Positions 42,144 through 50,887 of a DNA stretch of 64,000 bases are shown piece by piece (within the stretch, counting starts at the first letter, position 1; each line of letters begins with the position of its first letter). The DNA comes from Olsenella_L kribbiana (lineage in GTDB: Bacteria; Actinomycetota; Coriobacteriia; Coriobacteriales; Atopobiaceae). The notes under the pieces were generated by a model, which saw only the letters and a list, made by a program, of their open reading frames with translations, did not search any database and was not told the DNA's origin. Location of the stretch: contig NZ_JAZGJP010000006.1 of the NCBI RefSeq assembly GCF_036408795.1, positions 1 through 64,000 on the forward strand, given 5' to 3'. Made by a program: the position numbers and the translations under genes.

Positions 42144-43232
42144 TTATTCCTTTGCCTGCGCCTCAGGGAAGCGTTCCTTGATCTCATCGAAGAGCGCATC
42201 GACCATCTGGTCTTCAGGCACCTTCTTGAGCGGCTTTCCCTCGAGGAAGAGAAGCCCCTGCCCCTTGCCGGATGCGATGCCGATGTCGCAGCTCTTTGCC
42301 TCGCCCGGGCCATTCACGACGCAGCCCATGACAGCGACAGAAATCGGTGCCTCGATCTTCGAGAGGCGCCTCGAAACCTCGTCGGCAAGGCCGATGAGGT
42401 TCACCTGGCAGCGTCCGCACGTCGGGCAGCTCACGAGCTCAGGATGGAGACGGCGCATGCCGAGGGCCTGGAGAAGCTCCCAGGCAACGCGCACCTCCTC
42501 TTCGGGCTCAGCCGTGAGCGACAGGCGGATCGTATCTCCTATGCCCTCCTCAAGAAGGATGCCGACGCCGACCGAGTTTTTCACGGTGCCCTGCCTGAGC
42601 GTGCCTGCCTCGGTCACGCCGACATGGAGCGGAATGTCGGGGAGCTCGCGCGAGAGCGCACGGTAGGTCGCAAGCGTCGTCGGCACATCATGTGCCTTGG
42701 CAGAAAGGACGATATCCTTGAAACCTCGATCCTCGAAGTGCTCGACGAAGGAGACCGATGATGCCACAAGCTTTTCGGGCAGCGCCAGCTTCTCGTCAGC
42801 GTCCACCTTCGGGTCGAGAGAACCGGCATTGACGCCGATGCGGATCGGGATGCCAGCCTCCCCCGCCGCCTCGACGCAGGCGTCGACCCGCTCCCAGGAG
42901 CCGATGTTTCCTGGGTTGATGCGGAAGGCGGCAGCGCCGCGCTTTGCCGCCTCGATAGCAAGCTTGTGGTCGAAGTGGATATCTGCAATCACAGGAAGCG
43001 GAGACCTAACGCAGATCTCCTCGAAGCCATCAAGCGCTCCTGCATTCGGGATAGCGACACGGATGATCTCGCAGCCCTCAGAAGCCAGGCTCTCGATCTG
43101 TGCCAGCGTCGCCTCTGCATCATCGGTCTTCGTCGTGCACATCGACTGCACCGATACCGGCGCGCCGCCGCCGACGGCGACCGTACCTACGTGCACCTGG
43201 CGTGTTCTTGTACGTGCTGCTTTCTCGCTCAT
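42144..43232 (-). CDS. ispG: 4-hydroxy-3-methylbut-2-en-1-yl diphosphate synthase (IspG)
   Basis: This is a 362-residue protein. The barrel domain has VPVSVQSMCTT-type VSVQSMCTTKTDD, PLPVIADIHFDHKLAIEA and FRINPGNIGS. The cluster domain has SCPTCGRCQVNLIGLA and GCVVNGPGEAKSCDIGIA, which hold three Cys ligands of the [4Fe-4S] cluster. It makes HMBDP from MEcPP, the step before IspH. The gene lies downstream of rseP and dxr, giving the dxr-rseP-ispG order common in bacteria. Confidence 0.96.
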   Translation of the reverse strand: MSEKAARTRTRQVHVGTVAVGGGAPVSVQSMCTTKTDDAEATLAQIESLASEGCEIIRVAIPNAGALDGFEEICVRSPLPVIADIHFDHKLAIEAAKRGAAAFRINPGNIGSWERVDACVEAAGEAGIPIRIGVNAGSLDPKVDADEKLALPEKLVASSVSFVEHFEDRGFKDIVLSAKAHDVPTTLATYRALSRELPDIPLHVGVTEAGTLRQGTVKNSVGVGILLEEGIGDTIRLSLTAEPEEEVRVAWELLQALGMRRLHPELVSCPTCGRCQVNLIGLADEVSRRLSKIEAPISVAVMGCVVNGPGEAKSCDIGIASGKGQGLLFLEGKPLKKVPEDQMVDALFDEIKERFPEAQAKE

Positions 43233-43240
43233 GCCTGCAT

Positions 43241-44614
43241 CTACCCCACTACGAATCTCAGGATGTCATTTCTGAGTACAAAGACGAACACGAAGAGGAA
43301 GAAGGCAAGCCCTGCATAGGAGATGCCGATCTGCGCCTTCTGGGGAAGGTTCTTCCTCACGATCTTCTGGCCGATCTCGATCACGATCTTCCCGCCATCG
43401 AGCGGGGGGATCGGCAGGAGGTTCATGAAGCCAAGCGACATAGAGATCATTGCCATGAACAGCATGAGCTCCCAGACGCCTTCGGATGCCGCCTCTGATG
43501 CCATGACCGATATGCCCATGACGGAGGTGGACTCGTTGAGCACCTGCATCGTCTGCGACGGCCTGATGAGCGATATCGCAGCATCTGCCACCTGCTTCGC
43601 ATAGGAGAACGAAGCCTGGAAGGAATCGGCGATGCTCAGATGCACGGTCTTCGAGGGTGCGACGATGCCGAGCGTCGAAGATGGCGCGCTCTCATCCTGA
43701 TCGACATAGAGCGTCTGTGCGGCTCCATCGCGCTCGATCTCGAGCGTGAAGTCAGAGCCATCTGCAAGACAGGGCTGGAGCGCCGATACGAGGCTCTGCC
43801 AGTCCGTGACTTCCTCGCCATTTATTGCCGTCACGGTATCCCCCGCCTCCAGGCCCGAGACTTCAGCAAGCGAGCCTGAGACGACCTGTCCGATCGTGTT
43901 CTCGTTCACGCTGACCGTGACGCCTACAAGCGAGAAGCCAGCCATAAGGACGACGAGAGCAAAGATGAGGTTGATAAGAGGACCTGCGAAGAGCGTGAAG
44001 ACGCGCGCCCAGAAGCCGTGGCCTGCATAGGTATGGGACTTCTCGGCCGCAAGAAACGATGCAGCATCCCCTTGAGGAAGCCTTGCCTCCCCTGCCTCGG
44101 TCGCGCCCGGAAGCGTGAAGTCGCTTTCGCGGTCATACTCCGTAAGGCACTTTGCGTCCCTCTTCACGGTCTGGAAGGCTTGAGGCCAGTCGCGCTGTCC
44201 CGGCTTCTCGCCGAGCTCAGGGTTGTAGTAGGGCTCGATCGAAGCCCAGTCGACAAGCATCGAGAGCATCCCATAGGCTTCATCCTCGGTGCAGCCAAGC
44301 TCGGACGCAGCCTCCTCGGCGCTCAAGCGCCCTTTCTGCTGCACAAGCCAGAGCATGTCTGCCAGACGCTCGTGAGGCTCGCCTTCCATGCCGCAGATGC
44401 GCGTATAGCCGCCCAGAAGTATCGGTGTGACGCCGACCTCCGTGCCATAGCGGCGGCTCTTGCGGAACAGCTTGAAGCGGCAGGGCATGCCGAGATAGAA
44501 CTCGGTCACGCGCATGCCGCACATGCGGGCAGCAAGGAAATGCCCGCCCTCATGGATGAAGACAAGGAATGAGAGGGTAATCAACCCCCAGAAGACAGCA
44601 GATGCGACGCTCAT
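43241..44614 (-). CDS. rseP: RseP-type intramembrane protease with a large inserted domain
   Basis: This is a 457-residue protein from ATG 44614 (GGAGGAGG upstream). The zinc motif HEGGH is at 21-25 in the first helix. The third ligand lies in NLLPIPPLDGGKI near the C-terminus. A PDZ domain (TIGQVVSGSLAEVSGLEAGDTV) sits at about 240-310. Between residue 80 and 195 lies a segment not found in ordinary RseP: a helical, winged-helix-like part (HERLADMLWLVQQKGRLSAE, ASELGCTEDEAYGML) followed by a charged loop. RIP proteases cut anti-sigma factors and signal-peptide remnants in the membrane. It lies between dxr and ispG. Confidence 0.88.
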   Translation of the reverse strand: MSVASAVFWGLITLSFLVFIHEGGHFLAARMCGMRVTEFYLGMPCRFKLFRKSRRYGTEVGVTPILLGGYTRICGMEGEPHERLADMLWLVQQKGRLSAEEAASELGCTEDEAYGMLSMLVDWASIEPYYNPELGEKPGQRDWPQAFQTVKRDAKCLTEYDRESDFTLPGATEAGEARLPQGDAASFLAAEKSHTYAGHGFWARVFTLFAGPLINLIFALVVLMAGFSLVGVTVSVNENTIGQVVSGSLAEVSGLEAGDTVTAINGEEVTDWQSLVSALQPCLADGSDFTLEIERDGAAQTLYVDQDESAPSSTLGIVAPSKTVHLSIADSFQASFSYAKQVADAAISLIRPSQTMQVLNESTSVMGISVMASEAASEGVWELMLFMAMISMSLGFMNLLPIPPLDGGKIVIEIGQKIVRKNLPQKAQIGISYAGLAFFLFVFVFVLRNDILRFVVG

Positions 44615-44615
44615 G

Positions 44616-45818
44616 CTAGCGCCTCCTCCCGAGATAGCTGCGTGCAGCTGCACGGGCGCAGGCGTCGACCTCCTCGAGCTGCTCGACACTCTCGACAGGC
44701 TCGATCTTCGCGCCATCCATCACGGCACGGACGGTGTCCTCGATATCGAGGAAGCCGCAGGAACCATGGCGGAAGGCAGCATTTGCCACCTCGTTCGCTG
44801 CATTCATCACACAGGGAAGCGTACCCCCTCGGCGATATGCCTCTCTGGCAAGCGCAAGGCACCCGAAAGTCTGCATATCTGCTTCGCCGAACGTGAGCGG
44901 CTGCTCTTTGCCCCAGGAGACGCGCTCTGCCTCGGGCGATGCCCAGCGTCCAGGATAGCTCAGGGCATAGCGGATGCAGCTCCTCATATCGGAAGCACCC
45001 ATCTGCGCCTTCACGGAGCCATCGACAAACTCCACCATCGAGTGGATGCGGCTCTGGCGCTGGATGAGGACATGCACCTGCGCCTCGTCCACATCGAAGA
45101 GACGGCAGGCTTCGATGACCTCGAGGCCCTTGTTCATGAGCGTCGCAGAATCGATCGTGATCTTCGATCCCATGGACCATGTCGGATGCGCCAGCGCATC
45201 TGCGACGGTCACTTCACGCAGACGCTCGCGCTCCATCCCATAGAACGGACCTCCCGAACAGGTGAGCCAGATCGTCTGGATAGTGCCCTTCTCCTCCCCC
45301 TGAAGGCACTGGAAGATGGCGGAGTGCTCTGAATCGACCGGCACAAGCTGGCCCGGCCGAAGGAGCGGCATGATGAGGTCGCCGCCGACGACGATGGATT
45401 CCTTGTTCGCGTAGGCAAGGCGCTTTCCCGCCTTGGCTGCGGCATAGCTCGATTCGATGCCAGCGAAGCCGACGACCGCCGATACGACGCAGTCCACATC
45501 GTCCCTGGTCGCAAGCTCTACGAGCGCTTCAGGGCCGACGAGCACCTTCGTGCCCTCGGGCAGGTCTTCGAGCGCAGCATCATGGGCATGGGCCGGATCG
45601 GTCACGGCAATGAGGCGGCAGCCGAACTCGTGCGCTGCGGCTGCAGCGACATCGGTCCTCGTGTGTACCGAGAGGCAGACGATTTCGGTCTTGTCCCTGT
45701 GATGCCTCACGACATCGAGCGTCTGCGTGCCGATGGAGCCCGAGGCCCCAAGCACAGCCAGACGCAGCTTCCTTCCTTCCGGCACCAAAGCCGTCTCAGA
45801 AGTCGTCTTCAAGCTCAA
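44616..45818 (-). CDS. dxr: 1-deoxy-D-xylulose 5-phosphate reductoisomerase
   Basis: A 400-residue protein begins at TTG 45818, overlapping the cdsA stop (TTGA) and preceded by AGGAGG. NADPH-binding LAVLGASGSIGTQTLDVVR, AYANKESIVVGGDLI and VPVDSEHSAIFQCLQG (metal and substrate site) are present, as is a late WSMGSKITIDSATLMNKGLE. It converts DXP to MEP, the first committed step of the MEP pathway. The size is normal. It is the sixth gene of the frr-uppS-cdsA-dxr-rseP-ispG run. Confidence 0.96.
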   Translation of the reverse strand: MSLKTTSETALVPEGRKLRLAVLGASGSIGTQTLDVVRHHRDKTEIVCLSVHTRTDVAAAAAHEFGCRLIAVTDPAHAHDAALEDLPEGTKVLVGPEALVELATRDDVDCVVSAVVGFAGIESSYAAAKAGKRLAYANKESIVVGGDLIMPLLRPGQLVPVDSEHSAIFQCLQGEEKGTIQTIWLTCSGGPFYGMERERLREVTVADALAHPTWSMGSKITIDSATLMNKGLEVIEACRLFDVDEAQVHVLIQRQSRIHSMVEFVDGSVKAQMGASDMRSCIRYALSYPGRWASPEAERVSWGKEQPLTFGEADMQTFGCLALAREAYRRGGTLPCVMNAANEVANAAFRHGSCGFLDIEDTVRAVMDGAKIEPVESVEQLEEVDACARAAARSYLGRRR

Positions 45819-46765
45819 AGGATTCCTCCTAGGAAAAGTATGAAATAGGCCGCAGTCGCACCGAAGAGCATGGAGTCGGAGCGATCGAGAAGGCCACCGT
45901 GGCCAGGCATGATGTTGCCGGAATCCTTGACGCCGACACCGCGCTTGATCCTGGACTCGAAGAGATCGCCGACAACGCCGCCGATGCCCGAAAGAAGGCC
46001 GCCCGCAAGGGCCAGCGGCCACGTGACGCCACAGACATGGAGCGCTGCAGTCAGGAGCCAGACGATGAGAGAGGCGCACATGCCGCCGGCAAAGCCTTCC
46101 CATGACTTGTGCGGGGAGATGCGTGGCGCCATCTTATGGCGTCCGATCCTCGACCCGACCAGATAGGCCATTGCATCATTTGCCCAGATGGAGCCCATGA
46201 CGCCGAAGGCAAGGAGCGCTCCTTCGAAGCCGGGGTCCACATTCCTGATGAGGACGACGCTCGAGAAGAGGAAGCTCGTATAGATCGGCCCGAAGATCGT
46301 CGTCGCGACATCGGCGATGTTCGCACGTGGCGTCACGACATACCAGCCCGCGACAGCGAAGCAGAGAATGATGAGAAGGGCCATGAGCGACTGGTAGCCA
46401 TTGAACTGCGCAGCCAGAGGGAAGAGCACTGCTGCGCCAAGGCCGATGGCCTCGTTCGGCATCCTGCCAGACATGCGGCACATGCGGAAGAACTCGGAGC
46501 AGCATAGCCATGCCATGCCCGCCACGAGAATCATCGTCGCATGAGGGCCGATGAAGAGGCCTGCAAGCACGACGATCGCGTAGATGATGCCGGAGGTCGT
46601 CCTCGTCAGGAGCTTCTCCGTGCCGAGGCGCACCTTCTGGCCGCGGAGCGTGCCGGCAATGCGTGCCGGCTCCTTCGCCTGGCGCTTCCGCTCGAGCGAA
46701 TCGATGCCGCGGTCAAGTCCACGGCTCTCCCGGCTGTGTCCGCTCTCCCCCTCATGTCCGCTCAT
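45815..46765 (-). CDS. cdsA: Phosphatidate cytidylyltransferase
   Basis: This is a 316-residue membrane protein with about eight hydrophobic helices. The first 55 residues are hydrophilic and charged (HSRESRGLDRGIDSLERKR), longer than in most CdsA. The family signature is PGHGGLLDRSDSMLFGAT near the C-terminus, with a DAMAYLVGSRIGRHKMAPRISPHKSWEG segment before it. It makes CDP-diacylglycerol from phosphatidate and CTP. It overlaps uppS upstream and dxr downstream. Confidence 0.92.
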   Translation of the reverse strand: MSGHEGESGHSRESRGLDRGIDSLERKRQAKEPARIAGTLRGQKVRLGTEKLLTRTTSGIIYAIVVLAGLFIGPHATMILVAGMAWLCCSEFFRMCRMSGRMPNEAIGLGAAVLFPLAAQFNGYQSLMALLIILCFAVAGWYVVTPRANIADVATTIFGPIYTSFLFSSVVLIRNVDPGFEGALLAFGVMGSIWANDAMAYLVGSRIGRHKMAPRISPHKSWEGFAGGMCASLIVWLLTAALHVCGVTWPLALAGGLLSGIGGVVGDLFESRIKRGVGVKDSGNIMPGHGGLLDRSDSMLFGATAAYFILFLGGIL

Positions 46766-47547
46766 GCGTTCTGGACCCCTCCGAACCGCCTGTTCCTCCC
46801 CTGGAACGAGCGGATGGCGCGCAGGAAGTCCCAGCGCGTGAAGTCGGGCCAGAAGACATCGGTTGCATAGAATTCGGTATAGGCAAGCTGCCAGAGCAGA
46901 TAGTTCGAAAGCCTCAGCTCGCCGGACGTCCTGATCAGAAGATCGGGGTCGGGAAGCCCTGCCGTATAGAGATGCGAGGAGAACATATCTTCATCGATCT
47001 CTTCCGGTGCAATGCTCCCGGCACAGGCAGCCTCTGCAAGCTGGCGTGCCGCACGCACTATCTCCTTGCGTGCACCATAGTTCACGGCAAGCGCGAACAC
47101 CATGCCTGTATGATCAGCGGTCTCGTCGAGGCCCTCCTGGAAGACGTCACGCGTCTCCTGAGGAAGCGACTCGATGTCGCCCAGGAAGCGGAGCTTCACG
47201 TTCTCCTGGTGGAAGAGCGGAAGCTCATGCACCAGCGTCGTCGCGAAGAGATGCATGAGGAGATCCACCTCATGCTGCGGACGCTTCCAGTTCTCGGTCG
47301 AGAAGGCATAGACGGAAAGCACATCGAGGCCAAGCCTGACGCTCGTCGTCACGGCTTCGCGCAATGATGAGACGCCTGCGACATGGCCTTCGGAGCGGTC
47401 AAGGCCACGCGCCTTCGCCCAGCGGCCATTGCCGTCCATGATGATCGAGACATGACGCGGGATGCGCGCAAGATCGATATCGGAAAGGGCAATATCGTCT
47501 GGCGCATCCGCATAGTAGGCTTGAAGCTTTTCGGAATCGATCTGCAC
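46762..47547 (-). CDS. uppS: Undecaprenyl diphosphate synthase (cis-prenyltransferase)
   Basis: This is a 261-residue protein from GTG 47547. Active-site motifs are HVSIIMDGNGRWAKARGL near the N-terminus (catalytic Asp and Asn-Gly-Arg), DVLSVYAFSTENWKRP, and LLIRTSGELRLSNYLLWQ with the pyrophosphate-binding Arg residues. It builds the C55 lipid carrier for peptidoglycan from farnesyl diphosphate and isopentenyl diphosphate. It directly abuts frr, in the usual order. Confidence 0.95.
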   Translation of the reverse strand: MQIDSEKLQAYYADAPDDIALSDIDLARIPRHVSIIMDGNGRWAKARGLDRSEGHVAGVSSLREAVTTSVRLGLDVLSVYAFSTENWKRPQHEVDLLMHLFATTLVHELPLFHQENVKLRFLGDIESLPQETRDVFQEGLDETADHTGMVFALAVNYGARKEIVRAARQLAEAACAGSIAPEEIDEDMFSSHLYTAGLPDPDLLIRTSGELRLSNYLLWQLAYTEFYATDVFWPDFTRWDFLRAIRSFQGRNRRFGGVQNA

Positions 47548-48093
47548 CTAGATCTCCATCACTTCGGCAGTCTTCGTCTTGAGCATAGAGGAGACCTTGT
47601 CCACATAGGTATCGGTGAGCTTCTGGATGGCCTTCTTCTCGCGCTTCACGTCGTCCTCGGAGTAGCTGTCATCCTTCTCCGCCTTCTCGTTCGCATCGCG
47701 GCGGACGTTGCGGATGGAGACCTTTGCCTCCTCGGCGTACTTCTGGCACTCCCGGACAAGCTCCTTGCGGCGCTCCTCCGTCGGCTGCGGGAACGGAAGC
47801 CTGATGCACATGCCGTCGTTCGACGGGGTAATGCCGAGATCGGATGCCTCGATGGCCTTCTCGATCGAGCGCAAGGACGACTTGTCCCACGGCTCGACGA
47901 CGAGCATGGCAGCCTCGGGGACCTTGACGCCAGCAAGCTGGGTCACAGGCGTCTTCTGGCCGTAGTAGTCAACCATGATGTCATCCAGCACATGCGGGTT
48001 TGCCCTGCCTGTACGGACACGGGAGAAATTGTCCTGGAGTGCCTTCAGGCACTTCTCCATATGGCTCTTTGCGTAATCGGTGATCTCGCTCAC
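47548..48093 (-). CDS. frr: Ribosome recycling factor
   Basis: This is a 181-residue protein from GTG 48093. The family pattern is visible: HMEKCLKALQDNFSRVRTGRANPHVLDDIMVDYYG at the start and LIVEPWDKSSLR-like MLVVEPWDKSSLRSIEKAI, then RDANEKAEKDDSYSEDD and the long C-terminal helix. It releases ribosomes from mRNA after termination together with EF-G. It lies one base after pyrH. Confidence 0.96.
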   Translation of the reverse strand: MSEITDYAKSHMEKCLKALQDNFSRVRTGRANPHVLDDIMVDYYGQKTPVTQLAGVKVPEAAMLVVEPWDKSSLRSIEKAIEASDLGITPSNDGMCIRLPFPQPTEERRKELVRECQKYAEEAKVSIRNVRRDANEKAEKDDSYSEDDVKREKKAIQKLTDTYVDKVSSMLKTKTAEVMEI

Positions 48094-48094
48094 T

Positions 48095-48817
48095 CTATGC
48101 CTCCTCTACGACGGTGGTGCCAACCGGCTCGCCACACAGCGCTTTCTTGATGACGCCAGGGGTCTCGATGTTGAAGACCAGGATCGGCATGTGGTTGTCA
48201 TGGCAGAGCGCCGTGGCAGTTGCATCCATGACTTTCAGGTCCTTCGTCAGGACATCGAGATAGGTGATGGTATCGTACTTCTTCGCATCTGGATACTTCA
48301 CAGGATCCTTGTCGTAGATGCCATCGACCTTCGTTGCCTTCATGAGGACTTCGGCATTGATTTCGCAGGCACGAAGCGCTGCTGCAGTATCCGTCGTAAA
48401 GTAGGGATTTCCGGTGCCAGCCGCAAAGATCGTGATGCGGCCCTTCTCGAGGTGCCTGATGGCACGGCGGCGGATATAGGTCTCTGCGACCTGGCGGATC
48501 TCGAGGGCGCTCATGACGCGGCAGTCCATCCCATGATGCTCGAACGTATCCTGCAGGGACAGGCAATTGATGACCGTAGCCAGCATGCCCATGTTGTCTG
48601 CCTGAGCACGGTCCATGCCCTGTGCCGCTCCGGAGAGCCCACGGAAGATGTTGCCGCCGCCGATAACGATGGCAATCTCCTCGCCGTCTTCCCAGATCGG
48701 CTTTATCTCTTCAGCAAGCCTGTTCATTACCTTGGGGTCGATGCCGAAGCTCTGGGAGCCCATGAGGGCCTCGCCTGAAAGCTTGAGGAGCACCCGCTTA
48801 TACTTGTAGCCGGACAA
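48095..48817 (-). CDS. pyrH: UMP kinase
   Basis: A 240-residue protein starts at TTG 48817 (MSGYKYKRVLLKLSGEA), six bases behind GGAGG. The GTG at 48829 has no room for a ribosome site. Amino-acid-kinase motifs are LLKLSGEALMG, VIGGGNIFRG, and ITIFAAGTGNPYFTTDTAAALRA. Hexameric UMP kinase makes UDP. The gene lies between tsf and frr, as in many bacteria, after a terminator. Confidence 0.95.
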   Translation of the reverse strand: MSGYKYKRVLLKLSGEALMGSQSFGIDPKVMNRLAEEIKPIWEDGEEIAIVIGGGNIFRGLSGAAQGMDRAQADNMGMLATVINCLSLQDTFEHHGMDCRVMSALEIRQVAETYIRRRAIRHLEKGRITIFAAGTGNPYFTTDTAAALRACEINAEVLMKATKVDGIYDKDPVKYPDAKKYDTITYLDVLTKDLKVMDATATALCHDNHMPILVFNIETPGVIKKALCGEPVGTTVVEEA

Positions 48818-48933
48818 GATATCCTCCACTCAGCTCAATCCTATGCGTGTCTTCGGGCACGCAGGTCAATAGGTGATTGTACCAAAGCGGCGCATATATG
48901 AACGGGCCCAGTAGGACCAACGGTCTCGCGCCA

Positions 48934-48964
48934 TAAAAAAAGAGCCGGCCCGAAGGCCGGCTCT
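48934..48964 (-). terminator. Terminator after tsf
   Basis: AGAGCCGGCC and GGCCGGCTCT form a 10-bp stem around CGAA, followed on the minus strand by six or seven T (plus 48934-48940). It lies 11 bases past the tsf stop, separating rpsB-tsf from the pyrH run. Confidence 0.85.
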
Positions 48965-48975
48965 CATTTTTCGAA

Positions 48976-49848
48976 CTACTCGCCGAACTCGAAGCGGTCG
49001 AACTTCACGACCTCGATCGTGTCGCCGAGGGACTTGGAGACCTGGCTTGCAAGCTGGCCGACCGTGACGTCGGGATTCTTGACGAACTCCTGCTCGGTCA
49101 GGACGGACTCCTTGTAGAACTTCTCCATGCGGCCCTGAGCGATGCGCTCCTGGATGGCCTCGGGCTTGCCGGACTCGGCTGCCTGTGCCTTGTAGATGCT
49201 CATCTCGTGCTCGATGGTCTCGGCAGGGACATCCTCGCGACGAGCGCTAATCGGATTCACAGCCGCAACGTGGAGTGCGACGTCGTGGGCGAACGTCTTG
49301 AACTCCTCGCTGGCGCCGGTCTCAGGCTTCGTGAAGGAGAACTCGACGATGACGCCGATCTTGCCGCCGTTGTGGATGTAGGAGCCGAAGGCGCCATTCT
49401 CCGTGGAGCGGGCAACGAAGCGCAGGACCTTCATGTTCTCGCCGAAGAGGTGGATCTGCTCGGTGAGCTCGTCAGCGACGGTCGTCTCGGCCATCGGAAG
49501 AGCCTTCAGAGCGTCGACGTCAGCAGGGTTGTTCTCTGCAACGACCCCAGCAAGCTTCGTGGCGAAGCCGACGAACTTCGGGTTCGTGCCGACGAAGTCG
49601 GTCTCGCAGGAGAGCTCGAGAAGAGCTGCCTTCTTGCCATCCTCAGAGATGTAGGCAGCGACGGTGCCCTCGTTCGTGTCACGGCCAGCGCGCTTGACAG
49701 CCTTTGCGACGCCCATCTTGCGAAGGACATCGACGGCCTTGTCGATGTCGCCGTCAGCCTCGACGAGTGCCTTCTTGCACTCCATCATGGGGGAGTCAGT
49801 CATCTCACGGAGCTGCTTGACCATGGCGGCGGTGATCTTGGTTGCCAT
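48976..49848 (-). CDS. tsf: Elongation factor Ts
   Basis: This is a 290-residue protein. The N-terminal UBA-like region (ITAAMVKQLREMTDSPMMECKKALVEADGD) matches the family, then KAVKRAGRDTNEGTVAAYI and LSCETDFVGTNPKFVGFA form the core, and the C-terminal coiled coil ends in VVKFDRFEFGE. It exchanges GDP on EF-Tu. AAGGAGG precedes ATG 49848. It follows rpsB. Confidence 0.96.
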   Translation of the reverse strand: MATKITAAMVKQLREMTDSPMMECKKALVEADGDIDKAVDVLRKMGVAKAVKRAGRDTNEGTVAAYISEDGKKAALLELSCETDFVGTNPKFVGFATKLAGVVAENNPADVDALKALPMAETTVADELTEQIHLFGENMKVLRFVARSTENGAFGSYIHNGGKIGVIVEFSFTKPETGASEEFKTFAHDVALHVAAVNPISARREDVPAETIEHEMSIYKAQAAESGKPEAIQERIAQGRMEKFYKESVLTEQEFVKNPDVTVGQLASQVSKSLGDTIEVVKFDRFEFGE

Positions 49849-49890
49849 GTGACCTCCTTAAAGCGTAGTTACTTTGCGGTTTCTAGCTAC

Positions 49891-50643
49891 TTACTCTGCA
49901 GCAGGCGCCTCTGCAGCCGGCTCGGCTGCACCTGCCATCTCGGCCTCGGTGATCTGCTCCTTGCCCGTGCCAGCGAGGATTGCGTCGGCAACAAGCTCGG
50001 TCAGAAGGGCGACGGAGCGGATAGCGTCGTCGTTTGCAGGGATGCCGTAATCGATCACATCAGGATCGGAGTTCGTGTCGAGAAGGCCGACAACAGGGAT
50101 GTGAAGGCGGTTGGCCTCGCGGACAGCGAGCTCCTCGCGCTTCGTGTCGACGACGAAGAGTGCCTGCGGAAGGGACTTCATATCACGGACGCCACCGAGG
50201 TTGCGCTGGAGCTTCTCGAGCTCCTTGCCGAGCACAGCCTGCTCCTTCTTCGGGAGCGTAGCCATGCGGCCGTCCTCGACCATGGCCTCGAGCTCTTCCA
50301 TGCGGTCGATACGGGAACGCATCGTCGTGAAGTTCGTGAGCATGCCGCCGAGCCAGCGCTCAGCGATGTACGGCATGCCGCAGCGCTCGGCCTGGGTCTT
50401 GATGGCCTCCTGAGCCTGCTTCTTCGTGCCGACGAACAGGATGGTGCCACCCTTGGCAGCGGTCTCCTTGAGGAACGTGTATGCCTGGTCGGCATCGATG
50501 ACCGTCTGCTTGAGGTCGAGGATGTAGACGCCGTTGCGCTCGCCGAAGATATAGGGCTTCATCTTCGGGTTCCAGCGACGCGTCTGGTGGCCATAGTGGC
50601 AGCCAGCCTCGAGCAGGGTCTTGAGATTGATCTTGACAGCCAT
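49891..50643 (-). CDS. rpsB: 30S ribosomal protein S2
   Basis: A 250-residue protein starts at ATG 50643, with GGAGG in front; the earlier in-frame start gives a non-homologous extension. Family motifs are LLEAGCHYGHQTRRWNPKM, LFVGTKKQAQEAI, WLGGMLTNFTTMRSRI, and PVVGLLDTNSDPD. The C-terminal Ala/Glu tail (AAEPAAEAPAAE) is typical of high-GC Gram-positives. The gene heads the rpsB-tsf unit. Confidence 0.96.
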   Translation of the reverse strand: MAVKINLKTLLEAGCHYGHQTRRWNPKMKPYIFGERNGVYILDLKQTVIDADQAYTFLKETAAKGGTILFVGTKKQAQEAIKTQAERCGMPYIAERWLGGMLTNFTTMRSRIDRMEELEAMVEDGRMATLPKKEQAVLGKELEKLQRNLGGVRDMKSLPQALFVVDTKREELAVREANRLHIPVVGLLDTNSDPDVIDYGIPANDDAIRSVALLTELVADAILAGTGKEQITEAEMAGAAEPAAEAPAAE

Positions 50644-50783
50644 GTTCAAACCTCCATTGGTTCTTCCTCCACGTGATGTCAGCCCCGGAGCACCACCCTC
50701 AGCCTGGCTTGTGGCTGCGGGCACCATGGCCTCCGAGTAGTCACGTGTGCGACTTTTGCCGTGCGGACGCACAGCAAGTACTT

Positions 50784-50789
50784 AGTATA
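50784..50789 (-). promoter_or_regulatory. Candidate extended -10 promoter for rpsB-tsf
   Basis: On the minus strand TGCTATACT reads as an extended -10 element (TG-n-TATACT), about 135 bases upstream of the rpsB start. No good -35 box is found at 17 bases. It lies in the 244-base gap between xerC and rpsB, which otherwise holds only a leader without obvious structure. Confidence 0.4.
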
Positions 50790-50887
50790 GCAGCGCTTCT
50801 GCTTCCCGTCTCTGGCAAATGCTCTCCACGGGTCCTGCATGATTTTTCAGGCACAGGATCAAAACCTCCACGCAGCCTCCACAGATT

